DNA from: Bacteroidales bacterium
GTDB taxonomy: Bacteria > Bacteroidota > Bacteroidia > Bacteroidales > F082
DNA length: 55,807 bases
Reading direction: 5' to 3'
Assembly (NCBI GenBank): GCA_016291135.1
Contig: JAEFAE010000014.1
Location: 1 to 55,807 of the forward strand
Part shown: positions 49,422 through 55,807 of the stretch, piece by piece
Layout: each line of letters starts with the position of its first letter
Numbering within the stretch: position 1 is the first letter of the stretch
Notes under the pieces: generated by a model
Told to the model about the DNA's origin: nothing
What the model saw: the letters and a program-made list of their open reading frames with translations, nothing else
The model's database searches: none
Position numbers and translations under genes: made by a program

Positions 49422-49429
49422 TATATTTG
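49422..49429 (+). promoter_or_regulatory. -7 box (TATATTTG) for pheT
   Basis: TATATTTGC lies 25 bp upstream of ATG 49455. Confidence 0.55.
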
Positions 49430-49454
49430 CCGCCCAATTTAATAATAAAAAAGA

Positions 49455-51926
49455 ATGAAAATCTCCTATAACTGGTTGAAACAATACGTCAACTGCGATT
49501 ATCCAGCGGAAAAAGTCAGCGAACTGCTCACCTCGACCGGCCTCGAAGTGGAAGACCTCACTCCCTTTGAGTCGGTGAAGGGCGCCCTGAAGGGCGTGGT
49601 CGTCGGCAAGGTGCTCACCTGTGTCGACCATCCCAACTCCGACCATCTCCACATCACCACGGTCGACTGTGGTGGCGAGGAGCCCCTACACATCGTGTGT
49701 GGCGCCCCCAACGTGGCGGCGGGTCAGAAAGTGTTGGTGGCCACCCTCGGTACCGAGTTGTGGATCCACGACGAGCACATCACCATCAAACGGGGCAAGA
49801 TCCGCGGCGAAGTGTCGGAAGGCATGATCTGCGCCGAAGACGAGCTCCAGCTGGGCGCGTCGCACGACGGCATCATGGTGCTGCCCGACGACTATGAAGT
49901 CGGCAAGCCCGCCTCGTACTATTTCCCTGTTGAAGAAGACTACACCCTCGAGATCGGCCTCACGGCCAACCGCAGCGACGCCACCTCGCACATCGGCTCC
50001 GCCCGCGACCTGGTGGCCGCCCTCAACCAGCGCGAGAACACCACGAAATACCATCTTGTCAAGCCCGCTGTCGACGATTTCAAGGTGGACAACCACGACA
50101 ATGACATCGAGGTGGTGGTGGAAGACACCGCTGCCTGCCCGCGTTACTCCGGCCTCACCATCAGCGGTGTCAAGGTCGGCCCCTCGCCCGACTGGCTCAA
50201 GAACCGCCTCGCCGCCTGCGGCCTCCGCAGCATCAACAACATCGTCGACATCTCCAACTATGTGCTGTTGGAGGTGGGCCAGCCCATGCACTTCTTCGAT
50301 GCCGACAAGATCAAGGGGCGCAAGGTTGTGGTGAAATGCCTACCCGAAGGAACGCCTTTCGTCACCTTGGACGGGGTGGAGCGCAAACTCAACAGCCGCA
50401 ACCTGATGATCTGCAACGCCGAGGAGCCCATGTGCATCGCCGGCGTGTTCGGCGGATTGGAATCGGGTGTCACCGAGCAGACGGTCAACCTCTTCCTCGA
50501 GAGCGCCTACTTCAACCCCACCAGCATCCGCAAGACCGCCAAGTACCACGGCCTGCAAACCGACGCCTCGTTCCGTTATGAGCGTGGCGCCGACCCGAAC
50601 ATCACCCTCTACGCCCTGAAACGCGCCACCCAGCTCATCAAGGAACTGGCCGGCGGCACCGTCTCTTCCGAGATCAAGGACGTGAAAAACGGCGACTTCA
50701 CCCCGGCCCGCGTGGACCTGAAGTTCGACCTCCTCAACAAGGTAGCCGGCAAGGTCATCGACAAGACCCAGGCCGTCAACATCCTGAAGAGCCTCGAATG
50801 CCAGGTGGTGGAACAAGACGACACCCATGTGGTGGTCGATGTCCACACCAGCAAGGTCGACGTGACCCGTCCCGTGGACGTGATCGAAGAGATCCTCCGC
50901 ATCTACGGCTACGACAACATCGAGATTCCGAGCCGCATCTACACCTCTGTGAGCCGTGCCAGCAAGCCCAACGCCGACCAGCTGCAGCAGAAGATCAGCG
51001 ATATGCTCGTTTCCAACGGCTTCTACGAGATCATGAACAACTCACTGACCAAATCGGCCTACAGCGAGACGTTCGCCGACTTCGACCCCGAGCGTAACGT
51101 GAAGATCATGAACCCCCTGAGCAGCGACCTCAACGTGATGCGCCAGACCCTCCTCTGGGGCGGCTTGGAGAGCATCGCCTTCAACCAAAACCGCAAGATC
51201 GCCGACATGAAGTTCTTTGAGTTCGGCAATGTATATTTCTTTGACCCCAAGGCCGCACAAGACCCGCAACACACGCTGGCCCCGTTCTCCGAATACTTCC
51301 ACCTCGACCTCTTCCTCACCGGAAACAAACAGGAGGAGCTTTGGAACTGCCCGTCCAAACCCATCGATTTCTTCGACCTGAAGCAATACGTGATGGGCAT
51401 CCTGCACGAACTGCGCGTCCAACCCAACCAGCTGGAAGTCAAGGAAAGCACCAAAAAGCTGTATGAGTATGCGCTTGAGCTCTATCTCGACGGCAAACGC
51501 CTGGCCACCCTCGGCAAGCTCGACAAGAAGACCCTCAAGGTGTTCGACATCAAGAAAGACGTGTATCACGCCACCTTGTGCTGGAACAGCCTCATGGAAC
51601 ACTATGGCAAGGCACCCGAGGTCCACTTCGAGCCGCTGTCGAAGTTCCCGTCCGTCCGTCGCGACCTGGCCATGATCTTCGACAAGAACGTCACCTTCGA
51701 ACAGGTGAGGAAAGTCGCCATGGCCGCCGAGAACAAGATCCTCCAGTCGATGAGCCTCTTCGACGTCTATGAAGGCGACAAGATTCCCGCCGGCAAAAAA
51801 CAATATGCCATGAGCTTCATCCTGATGTCGACCACCGCCACCCTGACCGACAAGGCCATCGAGAAGGCCATGGCGCGCATCCAGGGAGCCATTGAAAAGG
51901 AACTGGGAGGAGCGTTGAGAGGTTAA
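49455..51926 (+). CDS. pheT: phenylalanyl-tRNA synthetase beta subunit
   Basis: An 823-residue subunit. MKISYNWLKQYVNCDYPAEKV opens the B1 domain; an EMAP-like tRNA-binding domain follows (about 40-150: VVVGKVLTCVDHPNSDHLHIT, ICAEDELQLG), then B3/B4 editing (IVDISNYVLLEVGQPMHFFDADKI), B5 and the class II-like B6/B7 core (PLSSDLNVMRQTLLWGGLES). The FDX-ACB anticodon-binding domain ends the protein (PLSKFPSVRRDLAMIFDKNVT). It pairs with PheS to charge tRNA-Phe and to edit Tyr. The pheS gene is not adjacent. The regulator gene follows by 16 bp. Confidence 0.97.
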   Translation: MKISYNWLKQYVNCDYPAEKVSELLTSTGLEVEDLTPFESVKGALKGVVVGKVLTCVDHPNSDHLHITTVDCGGEEPLHIVCGAPNVAAGQKVLVATLGTELWIHDEHITIKRGKIRGEVSEGMICAEDELQLGASHDGIMVLPDDYEVGKPASYYFPVEEDYTLEIGLTANRSDATSHIGSARDLVAALNQRENTTKYHLVKPAVDDFKVDNHDNDIEVVVEDTAACPRYSGLTISGVKVGPSPDWLKNRLAACGLRSINNIVDISNYVLLEVGQPMHFFDADKIKGRKVVVKCLPEGTPFVTLDGVERKLNSRNLMICNAEEPMCIAGVFGGLESGVTEQTVNLFLESAYFNPTSIRKTAKYHGLQTDASFRYERGADPNITLYALKRATQLIKELAGGTVSSEIKDVKNGDFTPARVDLKFDLLNKVAGKVIDKTQAVNILKSLECQVVEQDDTHVVVDVHTSKVDVTRPVDVIEEILRIYGYDNIEIPSRIYTSVSRASKPNADQLQQKISDMLVSNGFYEIMNNSLTKSAYSETFADFDPERNVKIMNPLSSDLNVMRQTLLWGGLESIAFNQNRKIADMKFFEFGNVYFFDPKAAQDPQHTLAPFSEYFHLDLFLTGNKQEELWNCPSKPIDFFDLKQYVMGILHELRVQPNQLEVKESTKKLYEYALELYLDGKRLATLGKLDKKTLKVFDIKKDVYHATLCWNSLMEHYGKAPEVHFEPLSKFPSVRRDLAMIFDKNVTFEQVRKVAMAAENKILQSMSLFDVYEGDKIPAGKKQYAMSFILMSTTATLTDKAIEKAMARIQGAIEKELGGALRG

Positions 51927-51942
51927 GAAACATTGAAAGCGC

Positions 51943-53160
51943 ATGGACGTACAAAGCATTAAACGAACCTTCGGGATCATCGGGAACGACCCCCAGTTGC
52001 TGCACGCCATCGAGATTGCGGCACAGGTGGCCAACACCGACCTCACCGTGCTCATCACGGGTGAAAGCGGCACCGGCAAGGATGTGTTCCCGAAAATCAT
52101 CCACCAGAACAGCGCCCGCAAGCATGGCCAGTATTTCGCCGTGAACTGCGGCGCCATCCCGGAAGGCACCATCGACTCGGAACTGTTCGGCCATGAGAAA
52201 GGCTCCTTCACCGGCGCCATCGCCGAGCGCAAGGGCTATTTTGAGATTGCCGACAAGGGCACCTTGTTCCTCGACGAAGTGGCCGAGCTCCCCCTCTCGA
52301 CCCAAGCGCGACTGCTGCGCGTGCTTGAGAACGGCGAATACATCCGCGTGGGCGGCTCCAAGGTGATGAAGACCGATGTACGCGTGGTGGCTGCCACCAA
52401 CGTCGACCTGCCCCAAGCCATCCAGAAAGGCAAGTTCCGCGAGGACCTCTATTACCGGCTGAACACCATCCCGATCCATATCCCCGCCTTGCGCGAGCGC
52501 AAGGGCGACATCTACCTGCTGTTCCGCAAGTTCGCATCCGATTTCGCCGAGCGGAGCCGCATCCCCGTCATCACGCTCACCAACGAGGCCGTGAAGGTGC
52601 TCGAAGACTACCGCTGGGACGGCAACGTACGCCAGCTCAAGAACGTCACGGAGCAGATCTCCATCATTGAGCAGCAACGGGTCATCACCGACACCGTGCT
52701 GGAGCGTTACCTGCCCAACAAGATCACCAACGCGCTGCCCGTCCTCTTCCAAAAAGAGGAGAATGCCGAAGGCCTCTCGGAACGCGACCTTCTATATAAG
52801 GTGCTGTTCGAGATGCGACACGACATCGCCGAGCTGCGCACCGTCGTCAACGAGTTGACCACCCGCCCCAACACCGGCTATATAGAAACGCATCCCACCC
52901 ATTATGTCGATGCCGTGGTCAGCCGGGTGACCCCGCACGAGCCCGAGACCATCGAACCCGACTTCATGGAAATCACCCCCACCGAAGACGTGACACACGA
53001 GCATCTTCCTGAAACGCTTTCGCTGGAGCAACACAACATCGAGATGATCAAACGGGCCTTGGAGAAACATAACGGCAAACGCAAGGACGCCGCCAAGGAG
53101 CTGGGCATCAGCGAACGCACCCTCTACCGCAAGATCAACGAATTCGGCATCAAGAAATAA
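51943..53160 (+). CDS. sigma-54-dependent-type AAA+ transcription activator without receiver
   Basis: A 405-residue regulator. The AAA+ domain starts at the N-terminus: Walker A GESGTGKD (40-47), the sigma-54 loop as GSFTGA (87-92, Ser for the usual Ala), Walker B GTLFLDE (106-112), then RLLRVLENGEYIRVGG and RVVAATNVDLPQAI, and arginine-finger region FREDLYYRLNTIPIHIPALRER. A Fis-type helix-turn-helix ends it (KRKDAAKELGISERTLYRKI). There is no sensory or receiver domain, so activity must be set by expression level or a partner. It is followed 9 bp later by lptE, suggesting one operon pheT-regulator-lptE-TPR-secG. Confidence 0.92.
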   Translation: MDVQSIKRTFGIIGNDPQLLHAIEIAAQVANTDLTVLITGESGTGKDVFPKIIHQNSARKHGQYFAVNCGAIPEGTIDSELFGHEKGSFTGAIAERKGYFEIADKGTLFLDEVAELPLSTQARLLRVLENGEYIRVGGSKVMKTDVRVVAATNVDLPQAIQKGKFREDLYYRLNTIPIHIPALRERKGDIYLLFRKFASDFAERSRIPVITLTNEAVKVLEDYRWDGNVRQLKNVTEQISIIEQQRVITDTVLERYLPNKITNALPVLFQKEENAEGLSERDLLYKVLFEMRHDIAELRTVVNELTTRPNTGYIETHPTHYVDAVVSRVTPHEPETIEPDFMEITPTEDVTHEHLPETLSLEQHNIEMIKRALEKHNGKRKDAAKELGISERTLYRKINEFGIKK

Positions 53161-53169
53161 CGCACCGTC

Positions 53170-53673
53170 ATGAGAAGAAGCACCCTGTATATCGTCCTGC
53201 TGCTTGCCCTGCTGTGCCAAGGCTGCGGTATCTATTCCTTCTCGGGCGCCTCCATTCCCGCGGAGGCGAAGACGGTATCGGTGCAGTATTTCCCCAACCA
53301 GGCCCAGCTGATCAACCCCACCCTGAGCAACGACTTCACCACCGCCTTGCGCGACGCCATGATGAACCAGACCTCGCTGGACATGGTGGAGTCGGGAGGA
53401 GACCTTGCCTTCGAGGGTGAGATCACCGACTACCGGACCACACCGGTGGCCATCACCGCAGGTCAGACCGCTGCCTTGAACCGACTCACCATCACCGTCA
53501 ACGTGCGGTTTGTGAACCAGTTCGACGCAACGAAAAACTTCGAGACACGGTTCACCCACTACGAAGACTACCCCAGCGACCAAGACCTCAACTCGGTCCA
53601 AGAGTCGCTCACCGGCACCATCATCGAGGCCCTGGTGGAAGACGTGTTCAACAAAGCATTGGTAAACTGGTAA
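53170..53673 (+). CDS. lptE: LptE-family LPS assembly lipoprotein
   Basis: A 167-residue lipoprotein (MRRSTLYIVLLLALLCQGC, lipobox CQGC, then GIYSFSGASIPAEAKTVSV). The start C-G-I-Y-S-F-S-G is typical of the Bacteroidota LptE group; SNDFTTALRDAMMNQTSLDMV and EGEITDYRTTPVAI follow. LptE plugs the LptD barrel and aids LPS insertion into the outer membrane. ATG at 53170 lies 9 bp after the activator gene. Confidence 0.88.
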   Translation: MRRSTLYIVLLLALLCQGCGIYSFSGASIPAEAKTVSVQYFPNQAQLINPTLSNDFTTALRDAMMNQTSLDMVESGGDLAFEGEITDYRTTPVAITAGQTAALNRLTITVNVRFVNQFDATKNFETRFTHYEDYPSDQDLNSVQESLTGTIIEALVEDVFNKALVNW

Positions 53674-53676
53674 GGC

Positions 53677-54522
53677 ATGGAAGCGAACACACTCATAGCA
53701 TACATTGAACGGCCCGAGCTGATGCAGGGCGAGGCGGTACGGGAGGTGGAACGCCTGGCCGACCGCTATCCCTATTTCAGCATTGCCCAATGCCTGCTGG
53801 CCATCGCCTACCAGAACGAAGACGACCCCCGCTATGAGCGCCAGCTCGGAAAAGCCGCCGACAGCATCGCCAACCGAAACAACTTGCGGGTGTTCTCCCT
53901 GCTGGCCCGGCGCCGTTGGGAACGCCGGTCGACCTTCATGCCGGCTCCCGAACAAGACGCCCCACAGCCACCGACCCCACCCGAGGACTCCTTCTTCAAG
54001 TTTGTGGCCTCGTCAGACACCGCCGAGCACGAGCTGGAAGGCAGTGTCATCCCCGAAAAGATGTTCATCATCCCCGAGATCGACCTGAGCGGCACCCACG
54101 AGAAGCTGTCGGCCGAACTGGCCCTGCTCGACGAGAAGCGCAAGTCGCTCGACGAGCTCAAGGCCCTCATCGCCAACCGGCTGCATGAGTTGGAGGAAGA
54201 GAAACGCCAACAGGAACAATGCGAGGACGTCCCGCAGAAAAAAATGAGCCGGAAGGAACTCATCGACAAGTTCATCGCGGAAAACCCGAGCATCTCCAAG
54301 CCCAAGGCGACGTTCTACAACCCCATCTCGGTAGCGCAGAACAGCATCACCGACAAAGGGGACATCGTGAGCGAAACCTTGGCCAAAATCTATGTAAAAC
54401 AGGGCTATTTTGACAAGGCAATTTCAATTTATGAAAAATTAAGTTTGAATAATCCAGAAAAAAGTATTTACTTTGCAGCCCAAATTGAACAGATTAAAGA
54501 AAGTCAAAACAACAATAAATAA
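53677..54522 (+). CDS. hypothetical protein with C-terminal TPR
   Basis: A 281-residue cytoplasmic protein without signal peptide, 3 bp after lptE. The N-terminal part (1-85) is helical (LMQGEAVREVERLADRYPYFS, CLLAIAYQNEDDPRYERQL). A Pro/Glu-rich linker follows, then a coiled coil (about 145-190: LSAELALLDEKRKSLDELKALIA) and a C-terminal TPR-like pair (SETLAKIYVKQGYFDKAISIYEKLSLNNP). The same gene stands between lptE and secG in many Bacteroidales as far as I recall; no function is known. Confidence 0.8.
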   Translation: MEANTLIAYIERPELMQGEAVREVERLADRYPYFSIAQCLLAIAYQNEDDPRYERQLGKAADSIANRNNLRVFSLLARRRWERRSTFMPAPEQDAPQPPTPPEDSFFKFVASSDTAEHELEGSVIPEKMFIIPEIDLSGTHEKLSAELALLDEKRKSLDELKALIANRLHELEEEKRQQEQCEDVPQKKMSRKELIDKFIAENPSISKPKATFYNPISVAQNSITDKGDIVSETLAKIYVKQGYFDKAISIYEKLSLNNPEKSIYFAAQIEQIKESQNNNK

Positions 54523-54528
54523 TCAAAC

Positions 54529-54867
54529 ATGTACACCGTTATCGTTATTTTAATTCTGGTTGTCAGTGTTTTGCTTGGATTAGTCGTCTTGGTTCAGAAC
54601 TCCAAAGGCGGCGGTTTGATCTCTAATTTCGGTAGTGCAAACCAGATGATGGGTGTCCGTCAGACGACCGATTTCCTGGAAAAAGCCACCTGGACCATGG
54701 CCATTATCCTGGTCGTGCTGTGCCTGATGTCGAGCATGTCCATTCCGAAGAACCGGATGGCAGGCGAAGTCCAGGACTCACAAATGCGCGAACAAATCGA
54801 GCTGGCTACCCCCGCCTCCACCGCACCTGCAGCGGAAGCCCCGGCAGCCGATGCTCCCGCCGAATAA
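54529..54867 (+). CDS. secG: preprotein translocase subunit SecG
   Basis: A 112-residue membrane protein: TM1 (about 3-22), the conserved cytoplasmic loop QNSKGGGLISNFGSANQMMG (23-42), TM2 (about 55-72), and an Ala/Pro/Glu-rich tail (TPASTAPAAEAPAADAPAE) characteristic of long SecG forms. It stabilises the SecYEG channel. It ends the operon, with a strong terminator 34 bp after the stop. Confidence 0.93.
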   Translation: MYTVIVILILVVSVLLGLVVLVQNSKGGGLISNFGSANQMMGVRQTTDFLEKATWTMAIILVVLCLMSSMSIPKNRMAGEVQDSQMREQIELATPASTAPAAEAPAADAPAE

Positions 54868-54901
54868 GATCCATAGATCGAAAGCAGCGAAACAACTGTG
54901 G

Positions 54902-54938
54902 AAAATGTCAGAATGTCATACATTCTGACATTTTTTTT
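54902..54938 (+). terminator. intrinsic terminator after secG
   Basis: AAAATGTCAGAATG (54902-54915) / CATTCTGACATTTT (54921-54934), a 14-bp perfect stem with a 5-base loop and a run of eight T from 54931. Confidence 0.95.
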
Positions 54939-54950
54939 GTTCTTACGGGT

Positions 54951-54967
54951 TTGGCACGAAATCTGAC
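54951..54967 (+). promoter_or_regulatory. possible degenerate sigma-54 promoter upstream of groES
   Basis: TTGGCACG (54951-54958) is a perfect -24 element. The -12 position is GA (54965-54966) ten bases after the GG, where GC is required, so the site is one base from consensus. It may be inactive or fortuitous. Confidence 0.25.
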
Positions 54968-54988
54968 TAAAGGCCGCCGTCACGTTTC

Positions 54989-55044
54989 AATCTTTGAATC
55001 TTTGAATCTTTGAATCTTTGAATTATTAAATCTTTAAATCTATA
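54989..55044 (+). repeat. octamer array (AATCTTTG) in the groES leader
   Basis: Seven consecutive 8-bp units: four perfect AATCTTTG (54989-55020), then AATTATTA, AATCTTTA and AATCTATA. Each perfect unit contains ATCTTTG, close to the -7 box core TAnnTTTG, so the array gives repeated near-promoters. The groES start codon follows 6 bp later. Confidence 0.85.
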
Positions 55045-55050
55045 CTAGTT

Positions 55051-55329
55051 ATGGCAAAATTAACGATCAAACCGTTGGCCGACCGCGTGGTCATCGAACC
55101 CGCCGCCGCCGAACAGAAAACCGCCAGTGGCATCATCATCCCTGACACGGCAAAAGAGAAACCCCAGCAAGGCACCGTCGTCGCCGTCGGCCCCGGCACC
55201 AAAGACAACAAAATGACCCTCAAGGTAGGTGACAACGTCATCTATGGCAAATATGCCGGCACCGAGTTCCACCTCGATGGCAAAGACTATATGATCATGC
55301 GTGAAAACGACGTGATCGCCATCATCTAA
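55051..55329 (+). CDS. groES: co-chaperonin GroES
   Basis: A 92-residue heptamer-forming lid of the GroEL cage. [20 protein letters not shown], the mobile loop [19 protein letters not shown] and the C-terminal [12 protein letters not shown] are all as expected. The gene precedes groEL by 34 bp. Confidence 0.97.
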   Translation: MAKLTIKPLADRVVIEPAAAEQKTASGIIIPDTAKEKPQQGTVVAVGPGTKDNKMTLKVGDNVIYGKYAGTEFHLDGKDYMIMRENDVIAII

Positions 55330-55335
55330 TCACTA

Positions 55336-55359
55336 AATCGTTGAATCTTTAAATCGAAA
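55336..55359 (+). repeat. octamer repeats between groES and groEL
   Basis: Three 8-bp units, AATCGTTG, AATCTTTA and AATCGAAA, the same motif family as the array before groES, 4 bp before the groEL start codon. Confidence 0.65.
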
Positions 55360-55363
55360 TCAT

Positions 55364-55807
55364 CATGGCAAAAGATATTCTTTTCAATATTGAATCGCGC
55401 GACGGCCTGAAGAAAGGCGTCGATGCATTGTCGAACGCAGTGAAGGTGACCCTCGGCCCCAAGGGACGCAACGTGGTCATCGAGAAATCGTACGGCGCTC
55501 CCCAAATCACCAAGGACGGTGTGACGGTCGCCAAGGAAATCGAGCTCATCGACCCCGTCGAGAACATGGGCGCCCAGCTCGTGAAGGAAGTCGCTTCCAA
55601 GACCAACGACCTGGCTGGTGACGGCACCACTACCGCCACCGTGCTGGCCCAGAGCATCGTGGCCACCGGATTGAAGAACGTCACCGCCGGTGCCAACCCG
55701 CTCGACCTGAAGCGCGGTATCGACAAGGCTGTTGCCGCTGTGGTCGCTTCGCTGAAGAAGATGTCGGTGAAGGTCGATGGCGACAACGAGAAGATCAAAC
55801 AAGTGGC
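55364..55807 (+). CDS. groEL: chaperonin GroEL (N-terminal 148 residues, cut by window end)
   Basis: The first 148 residues of the 60-kDa chaperonin: [41 protein letters not shown], the ATP-binding DGVTVAKEI and [18 protein letters not shown] with the ATPase Asp of DGTTT. The frame stays open to the right edge. Operon with groES. Confidence 0.97.

Overview
The window looks like a chromosomal segment of a Bacteroidales-type bacterium (phylum Bacteroidota) with fairly high GC in its genes. Three things point there. Nearly every transcription unit starts with the Bacteroidota -7 box (TAnnTTTG) instead of a sigma-70 -10. At least six loci carry C-terminal type IX secretion (T9SS) sorting domains, with GldH and a PorW/SprE-like T9SS lipoprotein also present. 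The gene set includes a gingipain-type C25 protease, an S46 dipeptidyl peptidase 7 (DPP7) and an RprXY-like two-component pair. The genus cannot be named from the sequence alone.

Layout. 1-5.4 kb: tail of a T9SS cargo protein, gldH, a class A PBP, obgE, a tandem hairpin repeat array, a PAP2 phosphatase and a small orphan antitoxin-like gene. 5.4-8.3 kb: SAM hydrolase, phoH, purC. 8.3-10.3 kb: a decayed, AT-rich accessory island (orphan sorting domain, nonsense-mutated secreted-protein start, two unfamiliar genes). 10.3-20.8 kb: DPP7; a translationally coupled trio (T9SS cargo, lipoprotein, beta-barrel); and a 1765-residue gingipain-like protease/adhesin. 21-25 kb: a Gre factor fused to a degenerate Nudix domain, a receiver domain fused to a PD-(D/E)XK nuclease, a GSCFA protein, trxB, tRNA-Pro(GGG). 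25.3-33.6 kb: SF1 helicase, menA, DEAD-box RNA helicase, a beta-lactamase-fold lipoprotein, response regulator and histidine kinase. 33.7-39.4 kb: a candidate small RNA, pgi, a secreted T9SS protein, a U32 protein, hicB beside a dead hicA, a PHP phosphatase. 39.4-39.7 kb: two tandem covarying palindromic elements. 39.7-47.7 kb: rpmF and yceD, then a long minus-strand run (ctp, fabD, bactofilin, porW/sprE-like, Ser/Thr kinase). 47.8-55.8 kb: T9SS protein, pheT, sigma-54-type activator, lptE, a TPR protein, secG, groES and the start of groEL.

How the genes fit together. Much of the window serves the cell envelope: wall synthesis (PBP1A, PAP2), LPS transport (LptE), Sec export (SecG), T9SS (GldH, PorW) and its cargo, and extracellular peptide degradation (C25 protease, then DPP7), as in asaccharolytic relatives of Porphyromonas. 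The rest is housekeeping (obgE, pheT, purC, pgi, fabD, menA, groESL).

The most unusual items are the receiver-nuclease fusion at 22.2 kb, the Gre/pseudo-Nudix fusion at 21.0 kb, the HicA toxin killed by two stop codons while HicB stays intact, the covarying palindromes at 39.5 kb, the candidate small RNA before pgi, and the octamer arrays before groES and groEL. All calls come from reading the sequence; no database search was run.
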